NCBI GenBank assembly: GCA_017621845.1 | Contig: JAGASI010000011.1 | Location: forward strand, 1-64,000 | From: Muribaculaceae bacterium | GTDB lineage: Bacteria > Bacteroidota > Bacteroidia > Bacteroidales > Muribaculaceae | DNA: 64,000 nucleotides | Direction: 5' to 3' | Shown here: piece after piece, positions 47,749-56,823 of the stretch | How the letters are laid out: each line of letters begins with the position of its first letter | Numbering within the stretch: the stretch's first letter is position 1 | The notes under the pieces: generated by a model | The model's database searches: none | Seen by the model: only the letters and a program-made list of their open reading frames with translations | Told to the model about the DNA's origin: nothing | Position numbers and translations under genes: made by a program

Positions 47749-49086
47749 TTACAGTCCGCGTCCTTTCTTCTTTTTCTTCTTACGCGCACGACGGGCGAAG
47801 GCTTCTTCCGCAGGGTCGAAGTCCGGTCCTGTCTGAAAAAGTCCGAGTCCCGGCAATACCGGGTCGAAATCGAAGTCGTAAGAATTTGATGAAGTTTGGC
47901 GCTGTTGGCTTGGCTGAGGTTGCTGAGTCTGTTGGTTCGGAGTCGGACCCGTATTTTGTTGTGGTCCGCCATTGGACTGAGACTGCTGACCGCCATTGGG
48001 AGGAGGTACCTGCTGTCCCTGGGGCTGACGCGGTTGAGGCTGAACCGAGGGTTTTGCCGCCGGGTCGTTGAACCAGAGGTGAAGGGTATTTGCAGAAAAC
48101 TCTTTGCCGAGACGGGATCCGTTGAGCGAAACATGATTGTTATGGTCAACGTATGTTGCCCCATACAATCTGCCGTCATCGTTATACCGTAGAACAAGGT
48201 CGATACCTTTCTCTTTGAGTCTGGCAATGAAGTCGCCTTTACCGGTAGATGCCGCCATAGCATCAGATACAAGCCGTTTTGTCGGCTTGATGTCGATTTT
48301 ATCCTTGTCGCGCTCAAATTTATTCTCAATGGCTGTTCTGCTTGCAAACTTGCCGAGTCGTGAGGCTTTGAGAGGTGTGGCTATGGTAGTGCCGTTGTCA
48401 TCGGTGGCGAAATAGACCAGTCCGTGATATTCACGGCCATTGACTTTGCCGTCGGTCAATTCGCATCTGACGTTATACAGTCCGAGTATGGCATTATATT
48501 CGCCTATGCTCTGGAACTGCCAGCGCATACCCACCAGCTTGACGGTGTTCTGAACCTGACGCTTTATGTCACCGTTGGGGTCGACCTTGGTTATCGGAGT
48601 GTCGGGAGATACCTTTTCACGTTGAGCCTTATGAAGTCCGTATTTCTCTTCAAGTTCGGTAGTAATCTTCTTGCTCCGGCGGAACAGAAAAGACTGGTCG
48701 AGGCGTTTGCCCTGCTCGTTGACATTTACCGTCACTATATGGATATGGTGCCGATCGATGTCCTCGTGCTTATATATAATGTATGGCTGTTCACCGAAAC
48801 CGAGCTTGTCGAGATACTCGCGGGCAAGGATTTCAAAATCCTGATCCGTGAGCCTGTCATCGGGATGCGGATTGAGTGAGATATGGAGAACCGGCTTCTT
48901 GGTCTTACCCATTTTGGGCATAAAAGCCTTGAAATTTTCCGCCATCGCTCCAATATTTATATTGCCGTCTGCCGGCAATACAATCTTATTGGCACCCAAC
49001 ACACGTCCGTGTTTCTCATTCATTTTCTCTCCATTGTAGGCAAGTGCTCCGTATAGACTGCTGCCTATAGAGATTTTTGCGACCAT
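47749..49086 (-). CDS. mobB: MobB relaxase (MobP-type)
   Basis: 445 residues. The N-terminal relaxase domain shows the motif III histidines in DRHHIHIVTVNV, an acidic-flanked HISLNPHPDD segment, and early Tyr candidates (Tyr12, Tyr17) for strand transfer. The C-terminal third is Gln/Pro-rich low complexity, ending in a basic tail (RRARKKKKKKGRG). It nicks oriT and stays bound to the transferred strand. It overlaps the mobA 3' end by 22 nt, so the two are translated together. Confidence 0.88.
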   Translation of the reverse strand: MVAKISIGSSLYGALAYNGEKMNEKHGRVLGANKIVLPADGNINIGAMAENFKAFMPKMGKTKKPVLHISLNPHPDDRLTDQDFEILAREYLDKLGFGEQPYIIYKHEDIDRHHIHIVTVNVNEQGKRLDQSFLFRRSKKITTELEEKYGLHKAQREKVSPDTPITKVDPNGDIKRQVQNTVKLVGMRWQFQSIGEYNAILGLYNVRCELTDGKVNGREYHGLVYFATDDNGTTIATPLKASRLGKFASRTAIENKFERDKDKIDIKPTKRLVSDAMAASTGKGDFIARLKEKGIDLVLRYNDDGRLYGATYVDHNNHVSLNGSRLGKEFSANTLHLWFNDPAAKPSVQPQPRQPQGQQVPPPNGGQQSQSNGGPQQNTGPTPNQQTQQPQPSQQRQTSSNSYDFDFDPVLPGLGLFQTGPDFDPAEEAFARRARKKKKKKGRGL

Positions 49087-49532
49087 ACCTCATCAAACTT
49101 GACGGTGAGAGCCTTGACCTCAGCCAAGATTTTAGCCATCTCTATGGTGGCTTTTTCAAGTTTGTAGAGATACTGCATCGCTTTGTTTTCGCTGAACTCC
49201 GTGCGAAGCTCTTTCACGATAAGATTGTAGTTTACGCCCAATGTGCGGAACTGGGCGAAAAACTCCGAGAGCTTGGCGCAGTAAACAGCCAGCGATTTGT
49301 CCGTTACAAGCACCTTGAATGGCTTGCCGAACAGAACTTGTTTGATAAAGGTGGACTTTACCGTCTCATTCGCCTTATCCATCATGTGAACGAGCAAATC
49401 CAGTTCTGATGTGTTGAAGCGAACCTTAACAAGATGGTCACACCTGTCCGGGAGCGGAGGACGTCCGCCCTTGAATGATTTTTCCATGTTGTTCTGGGGA
49501 TTTTGTTTGTTATCGCAACGCGATTTAGTCAT
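49065..49532 (-). CDS. mobA: MobA mobilization accessory protein
   Basis: 155 residues from ATG 49532. It is a basic DNA-binding accessory of the relaxosome, with the GGRPPLPDRCDHLVKVRFN ribbon-helix-helix-type start, then a helical LVHMMDKANETVKSTFIK and C-terminal coiled coil. Alternative starts are ATG 49487 (MEKSFKGG) and upstream ATG 49598. I prefer 49532 because the oriT-like inverted repeats occupy 49557-49650 and should stay outside the coding region. It precedes mobB in the same operon. Confidence 0.8.
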   Translation of the reverse strand: MTKSRCDNKQNPQNNMEKSFKGGRPPLPDRCDHLVKVRFNTSELDLLVHMMDKANETVKSTFIKQVLFGKPFKVLVTDKSLAVYCAKLSEFFAQFRTLGVNYNLIVKELRTEFSENKAMQYLYKLEKATIEMAKILAEVKALTVKFDEVWSQKSL

Positions 49533-49556
49533 ATCATGCGCCACAGGCATCCTTCG

Positions 49557-49650
49557 GGAAATTCGACTTTGGAGAATTTCCTTGTCCCACACGGGCAAGG
49601 TCGTTTCGGTAGGGCTTGGGCCCTCGAAACCTTTTCAGGTCCCTGAAAAG
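49557..49650. other. oriT: Candidate oriT: cluster of three inverted repeats upstream of mobA
   Basis: GGAAATTC (49557-49564) pairs with GAATTTCC (49574-49581). CCTTGTCCC pairs with GGGCAAGG (49580-49600) with one bulge. CTTTTCAGG TC CCTGAAAAG (49631-49650) is a perfect 9-bp pair. Between them lies GGGCTTGGGCCC. Such a pile of inverted repeats just upstream of relaxosome genes is the usual place of oriT. The nick site cannot be assigned. Confidence 0.55.
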
Positions 49651-49816
49651 ACACCTTGCTGTGTTCCGTTGAACACGATGTAACTTGGAAGAATGAGACA
49701 CCTTATATATTATAGTGGCTGGCAAGCCTGTGTTTCTCTGCCTTGATGCCGGTCTTCTTCAGGCGAGTAATAAAAGTGTGCGCGATAGCATGATTTTTTA
49801 TCTCTGTTGCACGATG

Positions 49817-49824
49817 CAAAGTTA
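49817..49824 (-). promoter_or_regulatory. -7 promoter box reading towards mobA
   Basis: On the minus strand TAACTTTG matches TAnnTTTG, about 285 nt upstream of the chosen mobA start. The transcript would cross the oriT-like cluster. Confidence 0.5.
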
Positions 49825-49907
49825 CTGCCATTTGAGGGGCCTGCCGCGCCCCCGTCGCGGAAAAGAACGGAACCAAAACGGAATATCACGGAACAGCCCC
49901 GAAATAA

Positions 49908-49940
49908 TTTGGAATGAGTGATGAAATGCCCTTAACTTTG
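49908..49940 (+). promoter_or_regulatory. Promoter of the tra operon leader
   Basis: TTTG (49908-49911), spacer of 21 nt, TAACTTTG (49933-49940). The start would lie near 49947, leaving a 770-nt untranslated leader before traA that covers the repetitive zone. Confidence 0.6.
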
Positions 49941-50149
49941 CAGCGTAAATGAACGACAAGCCCCCGTGATCACGCCGAAAGGATGACCCGGGTACGCGGT
50001 CGCCGTTTACCGCCCGCATACATATAATAAGCGGGCACATCTTCGGCAAGAATGCCGCGCTGAAATAGCCGGAGCACGCGCTCCATAAGCTATGAGGCAT
50101 CAACACAAGGTTAAATCCTTGAAAATCAGTCATAGCCCTTGGCTTTCTA

Positions 50150-50560
50150 ATCGACTGACTAATTCATTGATTAGCCGGATAATGTGTTGGCTCGCCAACT
50201 ATAATGTTGATTCTCCAGCTAATCATATAGATAACTTTCCGGATAGTTAACCGGATAGCTGACTAACTATTGGAGTTTATGGGAATATGCCGGTCTATAT
50301 TCCTGTTGGCTGACTAATCGGCTCATTTGCTATCCCGTTAATTGACCATAAAGCTAACTGGCTATATAGCTAATCAGCCATCTAACTTGTTGGTTGATTA
50401 TCCGATTGGCTAAACAGTTATCTGACTTACCAGTTATAGGGCTATCTGATTGGGTAAGCAATCAGTTGACCATACACTTGGCTGTCCATATAGTTGACCC
50501 GATAGCGGGCTATCGAGCTGATTGGATATATTTCCGTAATATCGCTTGATCCGCATCCGG
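50150..50560. repeat. Dense short inverted and direct repeats in the tra leader
   Basis: The region is built from variants of GGCTAA, CTGACTAA, GATTAGCC and CCGGATAG. Examples: GTTGGCTCGCCAAC palindrome near 50193; CCGGATAG twice near 50238 and 50250; GGCTATATAGCTAATCAGCC near 50359; perfect hairpin CGATAGCGGGCTATCG near 50501. No open frame of note. It may be a structured leader or a multi-site regulator region. Confidence 0.6.
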
Positions 50561-50715
50561 CACTATGTGTCGTCTGGTCATTTTGTCTTGGTCCGATTGT
50601 TCAACCATTTGATAGTCCTACCTACCGTCTGCGGATGGTATTTTCCGATTTCGGCAGTCGCCGAAACGTCGTGGCAAATGTTGCCAACCATTGTTTCACC
50701 CTCAATAACATTCCG

Positions 50716-51483
50716 ATGAGCAGCACCATTGTTGTTGCCTTCTCCAACCAGAAGGGAGGAGTGGGCAAATCAACCCTCACGGTGTTACTCGCCAGCTATC
50801 TCTACTATGAGAAAGGCATCAAGGTTGCAATCATGGATTGTGACTCGCCCCAGCACAGTCTCATAGGAGAACGCAACCGCGAGTTAAAGACCGTGAGCGA
50901 GACAGAGCATCTGGCAGTGATGGCGCATGAATTGTTGACCCGAACCGGTCTTCAACCTTACGCCATTATGAAGATTCCTCTGGAAGAAACCATGTTCCGG
51001 GTGCGTCAGTATCTCAATGGAGAGAATGACACACAAGTCCTGTTCCTCGACCTTCCCGGTACGATGAACAACCCTAATGTTATACAGATAATATCGAACT
51101 GCGACTATGTATTCTGCCCGATGGCAGCCTGCAAGTATGATATAGAAAGCACTCTTGGTTATTGCCAGTTTATCCACGACCGTCTTATGACGATGGGATA
51201 TGGCAACCTTAAAGGAGTGAAGATTCTGTGGAACAAAGTTGACGCAAGGGAGCGCACTGACCTTTATACAGCTTACGACGAGTTCATGGAGTCAATCGGC
51301 CTTGAAGCGATGAAGACCACCATACCTGCAAGCGTCCGTTTCAAGAAGGAACTCTCATGCAATCCGAAGCACCAGGTTTTCAGAAGCACAGTCTTTCCTC
51401 CGTCACCTTATACAATCAAAGGTAGCGGAATAGATGACCTTGCCGAAGAATTTCTGGAACTGACAGGAATACGCAATGGCTAA
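50716..51483 (+). CDS. traA: TraA, ParA-like ATPase
   Basis: 255 residues from ATG 50716 (MSSTIVVAFSNQKGGVGKST). The deviant Walker A QKGGVGKST and MDCDSPQ mark the ParA/MinD family. Start chosen because the 27-codon upstream extension has no similarity to ParA N-termini. It heads the tra operon in CTnDOT-like elements, where its role is regulatory or in partition-like positioning. Overlaps the next ATG by 8 bp. Confidence 0.85.
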   Translation: MSSTIVVAFSNQKGGVGKSTLTVLLASYLYYEKGIKVAIMDCDSPQHSLIGERNRELKTVSETEHLAVMAHELLTRTGLQPYAIMKIPLEETMFRVRQYLNGENDTQVLFLDLPGTMNNPNVIQIISNCDYVFCPMAACKYDIESTLGYCQFIHDRLMTMGYGNLKGVKILWNKVDARERTDLYTAYDEFMESIGLEAMKTTIPASVRFKKELSCNPKHQVFRSTVFPPSPYTIKGSGIDDLAEEFLELTGIRNG

Positions 51484-51919
51484 GAAAATTTCCAAAGTAC
51501 CACTTGGTGAAGATTTTCTTGCAGGCTATAAACCCGTAACTCCTGATTTTGCGGATATTCCAATGGATAATGATGTCGCACCCGAACCCGTGCCGGGTCC
51601 GAAAGGCGTTGAAGAAGACACTCCGTCTGAAATGCCGAAATCATCCACACAGATGATGCAGCCTTTCCCGGATTCATTCGTAGATACTTTTTTAATAGGT
51701 GGTACGGATGATAAAAAGATCGAAAAGGTTTATCTGACAATCGACCATCTTATCTGCCTCAGAGAGATAGTACAGGCTATCAGATCCAAAACAGGCAAGA
51801 ATATGACGATTGGCAATTATGTGTGGAATATACTTGAACATCATTTTTCCACTTATCGAAAAGACATAGCAGGTCTCATAGACCAACGCAAACAGAAAAG
51901 TCTTGACAGATTCAAATGA
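51476..51919 (+). CDS. DUF3408 protein (TraB-like position)
   Basis: 147 residues. The C-terminal half (YLTIDHLICLREIVQAIRSKTGKNMTIGNYVWNILEHHF) is the DUF3408 ribbon-helix-helix-like segment; the N-terminus is disordered and Pro-rich. It occupies the traB position of the operon. Start overlaps traA, stop overlaps the next ATG by 4 bp. Confidence 0.78.
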   Translation: MAKKISKVPLGEDFLAGYKPVTPDFADIPMDNDVAPEPVPGPKGVEEDTPSEMPKSSTQMMQPFPDSFVDTFLIGGTDDKKIEKVYLTIDHLICLREIVQAIRSKTGKNMTIGNYVWNILEHHFSTYRKDIAGLIDQRKQKSLDRFK

Positions 51920-52482
51920 CCGCAATTCCCAATGCGAACCCCGGCGCCGAAGTCAATGTTGGACGTGCCGGCTATTCCGACGAGGTTAAACGCTCGTATC
52001 AAGAGACCTTCTTCGCCGGACACTCTCTAAAACCCTACAAATATGTAGGCTGTACTCTGTTGCTATGGCAGCGACTCAAGAGGATAGTCACTAATATCGG
52101 CGGCGATAAAGCCTCCGTCGGTATGTATGTCCAGAATATAGTGGCCTATCATCTTGAAGAGGAGGATGTGAAAGCATTGATAGCAGAACTGACTGCCGCA
52201 TCCTATCTCTCGGATACCGATTGCAAGGCAATGGATGGTATCTCGCTAAATGCCAAGAAATATCAGGCAAAGTACCTGATGGGCGACAAAGTAAACCGTA
52301 AGGAGCGGGAGATTTATATCTCCGCCGAACTCGGCAAGCGACTGAAAAGAATCGTGCTGGATGTCGATGGCGACCGCCCTACAATGGGGTCGTATGTAGA
52401 GGCAATCCTGCTTGACCACCTTGACACTTGTGCCGATCTTATCAATGAGATGACAAACGATTCAAAACGAAACACTGCATGA
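51916..52482 (+). CDS. DUF3408-like protein with internal duplication (TraC-like position)
   Basis: 188 residues. Two copies of a DUF3408-type segment: GCTLLLWQRLKRIVTNIGGD followed by KASVGMYVQNIVAYHL, and ISAELGKRLKRIVLDVDGD followed by RPTMGSYVEAILLDHL. The two are about 70 residues apart. It is probably a DNA-binding protein formed by tandem duplication, in operon with traB and traD. Confidence 0.75.
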   Translation: MTAIPNANPGAEVNVGRAGYSDEVKRSYQETFFAGHSLKPYKYVGCTLLLWQRLKRIVTNIGGDKASVGMYVQNIVAYHLEEEDVKALIAELTAASYLSDTDCKAMDGISLNAKKYQAKYLMGDKVNRKEREIYISAELGKRLKRIVLDVDGDRPTMGSYVEAILLDHLDTCADLINEMTNDSKRNTA

Positions 52483-53321
52483 TATGGATGTATATCATCG
52501 GCGCTATCGTGGCACAGGCCATTGTGGTCGTCCTGCTCAACGAGTATATGAACCGACGAGGTCAGTATCCTGCGGAAAAACCGCAAAACGAGGATGCGCC
52601 TCCCGCTCCCCCTCCGTCCACGGTAACGGAGACAAAAGAATCAGTACCTCAAACCATCGGTCCGGCAATAGCCGATGATGCCGTAGGTCTGTCCAATTTC
52701 TCTGTGGCAGACCTCAAGGCGATGATGGAAGAGGTCGTAAAACCTATCAGGGACTGTGTGGAAACCCTGATGGATGAGAAAGATGCAGAATTTGATGTGA
52801 AGAATGAAACTCCGGCACCTCCCAAACGAATGTCTCCCGAAAGAGAGGCTCGGGCATGGGAAGACCACCGTGATGAAGAGGCGCAGCTCGAAAAGGAGGA
52901 CAACACTGTTGCCCCTCCCAATCCGTTGGCAAGCGGTGTCGATTTCGATTCAATCACAAAAGCGTCAGACATTTTGCAGTCTGGCGAACAACAGCCCGTT
53001 GGCGCATTGCAATTTGCAATGAATGTTTTTAGGACGGTTGACGGCACACAGTTTAGCGGATGTCTTCCCGACGCCCTGCTGGAGAAACTGTATGAGTGCC
53101 ACCGGAAAGTCGAGATGAACGACGAGGCTTTCCGTCAGGAAGAACCCGACTCTGAAGCACCAACTGCCGAACCTGTCCCGGAGAAAGAGCCGGTGGTAAA
53201 GCAGAAGGAGGAAAAGCCGGAGCCAAAAGCCGAACCGGTAATTGAGCCGGAGGTAAAGAACGCTCCCGCACCTCGATTCAGAATGGAATTTCTTCGCAAA
53301 CCCTCTCAGTCCAAGAATTGA
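52479..53321 (+). CDS. traD: TraD-like inner-membrane protein
   Basis: 280 residues. One N-terminal transmembrane segment (MWMYIIGAIVAQAIVVVLL region, about 3-20) followed by a Pro/Glu-rich soluble part (AEKPQNEDAPPAPPPSTV) and a conserved patch (GALQFAMNVFRTVDGTQFSG). Position between traC and traE fits TraD of CTnDOT-like elements. Starts 4 bp inside the preceding gene. Confidence 0.7.
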   Translation: MIWMYIIGAIVAQAIVVVLLNEYMNRRGQYPAEKPQNEDAPPAPPPSTVTETKESVPQTIGPAIADDAVGLSNFSVADLKAMMEEVVKPIRDCVETLMDEKDAEFDVKNETPAPPKRMSPEREARAWEDHRDEEAQLEKEDNTVAPPNPLASGVDFDSITKASDILQSGEQQPVGALQFAMNVFRTVDGTQFSGCLPDALLEKLYECHRKVEMNDEAFRQEEPDSEAPTAEPVPEKEPVVKQKEEKPEPKAEPVIEPEVKNAPAPRFRMEFLRKPSQSKN

Positions 53322-53324
53322 AAC

Positions 53325-53663
53325 ATGAGAAAGTTCAAAAACATTCTGCGCTCGGCTGGTGCCAAGCGCGCACTCTTCGCACTCTTCGCACTCTTCGCTG
53401 TCGCATCTGTCGCTCAGTGTTTCGCCGCCGGCAACGGCATGGCAGGTATCAATGAGGCTACCTCGATGATTTCCAGCTATTTCGACCCCGGTACGAAACT
53501 CATCTATGCCATCGGCGCCGTTGTCGGTCTCATCGGCGGTGTCAAGGTCTATGGCAAATTTAGCTCCGGCGATCCTGATACCAGCAAGACCGCTGCATCG
53601 TGGTTCGGAGCCTGTATCTTCCTCATCGTAGCCGCTACCATTCTCCGCTCATTCTTCCTCTAA
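53325..53663 (+). CDS. traE: TraE (DUF4134)
   Basis: 112 residues. The signal/TM segment is followed by FDPGTKLIYAIGAVVGLIGGVKVYGKF and a second TM segment. This VirB2/TrbC-like size and topology match DUF4134, the TraE pilin-like membrane protein of the Bacteroides transfer system. Adjacent to traF (0-bp gap). Confidence 0.9.
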   Translation: MRKFKNILRSAGAKRALFALFALFAVASVAQCFAAGNGMAGINEATSMISSYFDPGTKLIYAIGAVVGLIGGVKVYGKFSSGDPDTSKTAASWFGACIFLIVAATILRSFFL

Positions 53664-53984
53664 ATGGCTGAGTATTCTATCAATAAAGGTATTGGTAGAA
53701 CGGTAGAATACAAGGGTTTGAAGGCGCAATATCTGTTCATCTTCGCCGGAGGTCTGATTGCGGATTTCATCGTGTTCGTCATCATGTATATGTGTGGCGT
53801 GGCGCAGTGGTTCTGCATCGGCTTCGGTGCGGTGTGCGCCTCAATCCTTGTATGGCTCACTTTCCACCTTAATGCCAAATACGGTCAGTATGGTCTGATG
53901 AAACTGGCGGCGGTGAAATATCATCCCCGCTATATCATCAACCGTCTGCGCCTGAATCGCTTAATCAGAGTTAGAAAACAATGA
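53664..53984 (+). CDS. traF: TraF (DUF4133)
   Basis: 106 residues with two transmembrane helices (about 26-46 and 50-70) and a basic C-terminus. DUF4133 pattern (YSINKGIGRTVEYKGLKAQY). VirB3-like membrane subunit next to the VirB4-type ATPase, as in other type IV systems. Stop overlaps traG by 4 bp. Confidence 0.9.
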   Translation: MAEYSINKGIGRTVEYKGLKAQYLFIFAGGLIADFIVFVIMYMCGVAQWFCIGFGAVCASILVWLTFHLNAKYGQYGLMKLAAVKYHPRYIINRLRLNRLIRVRKQ

Positions 53985-56488
53985 GAAATACACTTAAAGC
54001 CACAACGCTGGAATCGAAATTGCCTTTGCTGGCGGTGGAACACGGCTGCATCATATCGAAAGATGCCGACATCACTGTCGCTTTCGAGGTATCGCTGCCG
54101 GAGCTGTTCACCGTAACCTCGCAGGAGTATGAAGCCATGCACGGCGCATGGTGCAAGGCAATCAAAGTTCTGCCTCACTACTCGGTAGTGCATAAACAGG
54201 ACTGGTTCGTGTCCGAAAGATATAAGCCGGAACTCCAGAAAGATGATTTGTCATTCTTGGATAGAAGTTTTGAACGCCACTTCAATGAGCGACCGTACCT
54301 GTCGCATCGGTGCTATCTCTTCCTTACCAAAACGACGAAGGAAAGGGCGCGTCAGCAGAGCAACTTCTCGACGCTCTGCCGTGGACGGCTGACACCGAAG
54401 GAACTCAATCACGAGATTATTGTGAAGTTCATGGAGTCGGTGGAACAGTTCGAGCGTATCATCAATGACACCGGGTATATCAAGCTGCGCCGTCTCTCTG
54501 ATGATGAACTGGTCGGCACAGACAAGGCTTCCGGTCTTATCGAGAAGTATCTGTCACTCTCAATGGAGGATGTAACCTGCTTAGAGGACATTGACTTGTC
54601 GGCGCAGCAGATGAGGATTGGAGACAAGATGCTCTGTCTGCATACACTCTCCGACACGGATGATCTCCCGGCAAAGGTCAGCACCGATAACCGTTACGAG
54701 CGGTTATCGACTGACCGAAGTGATTGCAGGTTGAGTTTCGCTTCTCCCGTTGGATTGCTGTTGCCTTGCAACCATATCTACAACCAGTATATACTGATTG
54801 ATGACCATGACGAGAACTTGGCGAAGTTCGAGAAAACCGCAAGGAACATGAACTCTCTTTCGCGGTATAGCCGAAGTAATGCCATTAACCGAGAATGGAT
54901 TGACCGCTATCTCAACGAGGCGCACTCATACGGACTGACCTCAGTCCGGGCCCACTTCAATGTGATGGCATGGAGCGACGACACCGAGGAACTGCGGCGC
55001 ATCAAGAACGATGTCGGCGGTCAGCTTGCCACTATGGGATGTATGCCCAGGCACAATACCATTGACTGTCCGACGCTGTTCTGGTCGGCGATGCCCGGCA
55101 ATGAGGCAGACTTCCCGGCGGAAGAATCGTTCTACACGTTTATCGAGCCAGCGGCGTGTTTCTTCACTGCCGAGACCAACTACCGAAGCAGCCTTTCTCC
55201 TTTCGGTATCAAAATGGTTGACCGCCTCACAGGGAAGCCGATTCATCTTGACATCTCGGATGAACCGATGAAGCGTGGTATCACCACCAACCGCAACAAG
55301 TTCATCCTCGGCCCGTCAGGTAGTGGCAAATCGTTCTTCACCAACCACCTTGTCCGCCAGTATTATGAACAGGGAGCGCATATCTTGCTGATTGATACCG
55401 GTAACTCCTATGAAGGTCTGAGTAACTTCATCCACAACCGTACCCACGGCGAGGATGGCATCTACTATACCTATACGGAGAATAGCCCGATTTCATTCAA
55501 TCCCTTCTATACGGACGACGGTGTGTTCGATGTGGAGAAGAAGGACTCGATCAAGACGCTGCTCCTGACACTATGGAAGTCAGAGGACGACAGAGTGACC
55601 AAAACGGAGAGCGGCGAGCTTGGCTCGGCGTTGTCGATGTTCCTCGACAAGATGAGGGCGGACAAGGATATAGTGCCGTGTTTCAATTCGTTTTACGAAT
55701 TTATGCGCGATGAATACCGTGCTGAAATGGCACAGCGTCCCATCCCCATCTACAAGCAGGATTTTGATATAGATAATTTCCTGACAACCCTGCGCCAGTA
55801 TTACCACGGTGGCCGTTTCGACTTCCTGCTGAACTCCAAAGAGAATATCGACTTGCTCGGCAAACGCTTCATTGTCTTCGAGATAGATTCGATTAAAGAC
55901 AACAAGGAGCTGTTCCCGGTGGTGACAATCATCATCATGGAGGCTTTCATCAACAAGATGCGAAGACTAAAGGGAATCCGAAAGGTCCTTATATGCGAGG
56001 AGGCATGGAAAGCTCTGTCCTCGGCAAATATGGCGGAGTATATGAAGTACCTCTATAAGACTGTGCGTAAATACTTTGGCGAGGCGGTCGTGGTGACGCA
56101 GGAGGTTGACGACATCATATCGTCGCCGATTGTGAAGGAGACCATCATCAACAACTCCGACTGCAAGATTCTTCTGGATCAGCGCAAGTATATGAACCGC
56201 TTCGACCAGATTCAGGAACTGCTCGGTCTGACCGACAAGGAGAAAAGCCAGATACTCAGCATCAACATGGCGAACAATCCCAACCGACTCTATAAGGAGG
56301 TGTGGATTGGTCTTGGTGGCACACAGTCCGCCGTCTATGCCACGGAGGTATCTACCGAGGAATACCTCTGCTACACCACCGAGGAGACGGAGAAGATTCA
56401 GGTTCTCAACAAAGCCGCCCAACTCGGAGGCAGCGTTGAGGCGGCAATAAAGATGCTCGCAAACGAGAGAAGGGAGGGTGCGACATGA
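53981..56488 (+). CDS. traG: TraG conjugation ATPase (VirB4-type)
   Basis: 835 residues. The N-terminal domain is followed by a RecA-like ATPase: Walker A GPSGSGKSFF (about 440-450), Walker B VLICEEAWKAL (about 668), and the VTQEVDDII motif. It energises assembly of the transfer apparatus. Preceded by traF (VirB3-like), as expected for VirB3/VirB4 pairing. Confidence 0.93.
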   Translation: MRNTLKATTLESKLPLLAVEHGCIISKDADITVAFEVSLPELFTVTSQEYEAMHGAWCKAIKVLPHYSVVHKQDWFVSERYKPELQKDDLSFLDRSFERHFNERPYLSHRCYLFLTKTTKERARQQSNFSTLCRGRLTPKELNHEIIVKFMESVEQFERIINDTGYIKLRRLSDDELVGTDKASGLIEKYLSLSMEDVTCLEDIDLSAQQMRIGDKMLCLHTLSDTDDLPAKVSTDNRYERLSTDRSDCRLSFASPVGLLLPCNHIYNQYILIDDHDENLAKFEKTARNMNSLSRYSRSNAINREWIDRYLNEAHSYGLTSVRAHFNVMAWSDDTEELRRIKNDVGGQLATMGCMPRHNTIDCPTLFWSAMPGNEADFPAEESFYTFIEPAACFFTAETNYRSSLSPFGIKMVDRLTGKPIHLDISDEPMKRGITTNRNKFILGPSGSGKSFFTNHLVRQYYEQGAHILLIDTGNSYEGLSNFIHNRTHGEDGIYYTYTENSPISFNPFYTDDGVFDVEKKDSIKTLLLTLWKSEDDRVTKTESGELGSALSMFLDKMRADKDIVPCFNSFYEFMRDEYRAEMAQRPIPIYKQDFDIDNFLTTLRQYYHGGRFDFLLNSKENIDLLGKRFIVFEIDSIKDNKELFPVVTIIIMEAFINKMRRLKGIRKVLICEEAWKALSSANMAEYMKYLYKTVRKYFGEAVVVTQEVDDIISSPIVKETIINNSDCKILLDQRKYMNRFDQIQELLGLTDKEKSQILSINMANNPNRLYKEVWIGLGGTQSAVYATEVSTEEYLCYTTEETEKIQVLNKAAQLGGSVEAAIKMLANERREGAT

Positions 56489-56679
56489 AGATGAAGGTAC
56501 CCAGATGCTTCCACCCGATACTCGGGGTACTGATAGGAGCAATACTTTTTCTCATTGGGATAGCCATTCTTTCTGTCGCGTTTGTGGCGGCATATAGGAT
56601 GGTGGTATATGCCAAACCGTTTGTGGCGGAGACCCTTTCAAATATCGCTCATCATCTCGCCCAATGGCTGCCGTTATGA
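56485..56679 (+). CDS. Small membrane protein in tra operon
   Basis: 64 residues with one long hydrophobic segment (about 12-40). Starts in the traG stop (ATGA overlap), so it is translationally coupled. It sits at the traH position, but I do not recognise a family. Confidence 0.65.
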   Translation: MKMKVPRCFHPILGVLIGAILFLIGIAILSVAFVAAYRMVVYAKPFVAETLSNIAHHLAQWLPL

Positions 56680-56810
56680 AAGTCCTCTATATTCTGTGGC
56701 TTATCCTTGCCGGCTTACTCGTCGGCATCCTTGCTCTAATCACTTTCCCTTTGCTCCTGCTTTATGTGGGCGTGAAGATAATCCGAGGTTTCGCCTCAAA
56801 ACTCAACTGA
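56676..56810 (+). CDS. 44-residue membrane microprotein in tra operon
   Basis: 44 codons, ATG 56676 overlapping the previous stop by ATGA. Sequence begins MKVLYILWLILAGLLVG and is almost wholly hydrophobic up to residue 36, then basic (KIIRGFASKLN). Single transmembrane helix. Overlap spacing on both sides supports translation, and it ends 13 bp before traI. Confidence 0.55.
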   Translation: MKVLYILWLILAGLLVGILALITFPLLLLYVGVKIIRGFASKLN

Positions 56811-56823
56811 AACCCAAAAGCGA

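Larger units (their letters stand above)
49533..50715. other. Divergent mob-tra intergenic region
   Basis: About 1.2 kb between mobA and traA. It holds the oriT-like cluster, a minus-strand -7 box (49817-49824), a plus-strand promoter (49908-49940), and a repetitive 400-bp AT-rich zone (50150-50560). A 6-codon frame (ATG at 49950) directly follows the plus promoter. No protein of normal size is evident until traA. Confidence 0.6.
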
